DNA from: JANPII01 sp031424915
Lineage (GTDB): Bacteria > Pseudomonadota > Alphaproteobacteria > Rickettsiales > Midichloriaceae
NCBI GenBank assembly: GCA_031424915.1
Contig: JANPII010000062.1
Coordinates: forward strand, 1-22,250
Length of the DNA stretch: 22,250 bases
Reading direction: 5' to 3'
Both the position numbers and the translations under genes were made by a program. Under the pieces are notes generated by a model, which was not told where the DNA came from, ran no database searches, and saw nothing but the letters and a program-made list of their open reading frames with translations. Position 1 is the stretch's first letter; each line of letters begins with the position of its first letter. Positions 21,815 to 22,250 of this stretch are shown here, piece by piece.

Positions 21815-21967
21815 TACCAAGTCTAGGAAATAAGTGCACAGCAAGAATCTTTGTGGAATTTTGGCTTATCATTTGAGACGCCTGTATTCAAATACTTGCG
21901 CGAAAATGATATGTTAAAATTACCAAAAAGGCTTCAAGTGTATAGTTATTTCCTAGACTTGGTATAA
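21812..21967 (+). repeat. Long TAATACCAA/TTGGTATAA palindromic element, 156 bp
   Basis: The terminal arms ATACCAAGTCTAGGAAATAA (21814-21833) and their complement (21946-21965) are perfect over 20 bp. Further in, AATTTTGGCTTATCATTT pairs with the right half using G.U pairs, and the centre has GTATT-CA-AATAC. Against the 4386-4552 copy it has arm position 10 changed on both sides (T-A to C-G) and an 8-nt deletion removing the TTTGAAGC arm. It fills the gap between the convergent beta-solenoid gene and engB exactly. Confidence 0.9.
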
Positions 21968-22250
21968 CTAGGATAAACATCCTAGTATCACTTCACGTAA
22001 TGCTGGCATCCCTGTACCCTTGCGGCTACTTAGGGCAATAACTTGAGGAGAGCACATGGGATAAATAGCAATTTGTTGAGATACTTTATCCTGTAGCTCG
22101 GTGAGTGCTAAAGCTGAGACTTTATCTATCTTAGTAAGGATAATCTGTGTAGTAACAGGATTAATCTTAATCATGTCTAACATCTGAATATCCGTAGGTT
22201 TAAGGCCATGGCGAGCATCTACCAGAATAAAGAGGCGACGTAGTTGAGCA
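21968..22250 (-). CDS. engB: Ribosome-biogenesis GTPase EngB/YsxC (5' partial)
   Basis: The C-terminal 93-94 residues are visible and the gene continues past the right edge. LRRLFILVDARHGLKPTD is the signature stretch after the switch II region, ILTKIDKV is the G4 motif (TKxD) giving guanine specificity, and ALSSRKGTG is the G5 region. EngB is an essential GTPase that assists 50S subunit assembly. No shorter ATG start inside is needed, since the frame is open to the edge. The stop TAG lies 1 nt from the end of a palindromic element. The last bases form a hairpin CTAGGAT-AAAC-ATCCTAG (21968-21985) that includes the stop codon. Confidence 0.93.
   Translation of the reverse strand, partial: AQLRRLFILVDARHGLKPTDIQMLDMIKINPVTTQIILTKIDKVSALALTELQDKVSQQIAIYPMCSPQVIALSSRKGTGMPALREVILGCLS

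Overview
The window looks like chromosomal DNA of an AT-rich alphaproteobacterium. Its gene content (Q-pathway UbiG and UbiD, an alphaproteobacterial-type RpoH, an NDUFAF5/BioC-like protein next to ubiG, a VirB6/TrbL protein with a huge extracytoplasmic N-terminus, OmpA-like and porin outer-membrane proteins, abundant palindromic intergenic repeats) fits the Rickettsiales/Holosporales-type intracellular lineages best. The exact genus cannot be read from the sequence, and this placement is inference.

Layout, left to right. 1-2.3 kb: the tail of an unknown gene, a promoter, a glycosyltransferase, and an overlapping mnmC-like gene that keeps the FAD oxidoreductase half but only about the last 40 residues of the methyltransferase half. 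2.3-4.3 kb (minus): an exported OmpA-like protein and a PI-PLC-X-like protein whose second catalytic histidine seems to be missing. 4.4-10.6 kb: rpoN (minus), divergent from a membrane sensor histidine kinase across a perfect 7-2-7 palindrome, then rpoH-ubiG-NDUFAF5-like packed with almost no spacing. 10.7-13.3 kb: prfB-murB (minus, overlapping), with prfB carrying the classical programmed +1 frameshift, and divergent erpA. 13.3-17.9 kb: a composite palindromic repeat, a 946-aa VirB6/TrbL protein and ubiD 4 nt behind it. 17.9-19.6 kb: a degenerate-GGDEF plus EAL protein behind a promoter flanked by palindromes, then a 51-aa ccoS gene 3 nt downstream. 19.8-22.25 kb: an exported porin, an unrecognised beta-solenoid-like protein, and the 3' part of engB (minus).

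The most unusual pattern is a family of intergenic palindromic elements beginning TAATACCAA and ending TTGGTATAA. Four have both ends and one is a left end only. All are oriented with the TAATACCAA end facing the stop codon of the gene upstream; in three cases the TAA of the element is itself that stop codon. The long copies fold end to end as one imperfect hairpin. Mismatches between the arms tend to be G.U-compatible on the strand transcribed from the upstream gene, and one arm position covaries between copies. A 48-bp mini-copy makes up nearly the whole predicted 5' UTR of rpoH and ends 3 nt before its Shine-Dalgarno. This is the best candidate here for something not yet described.
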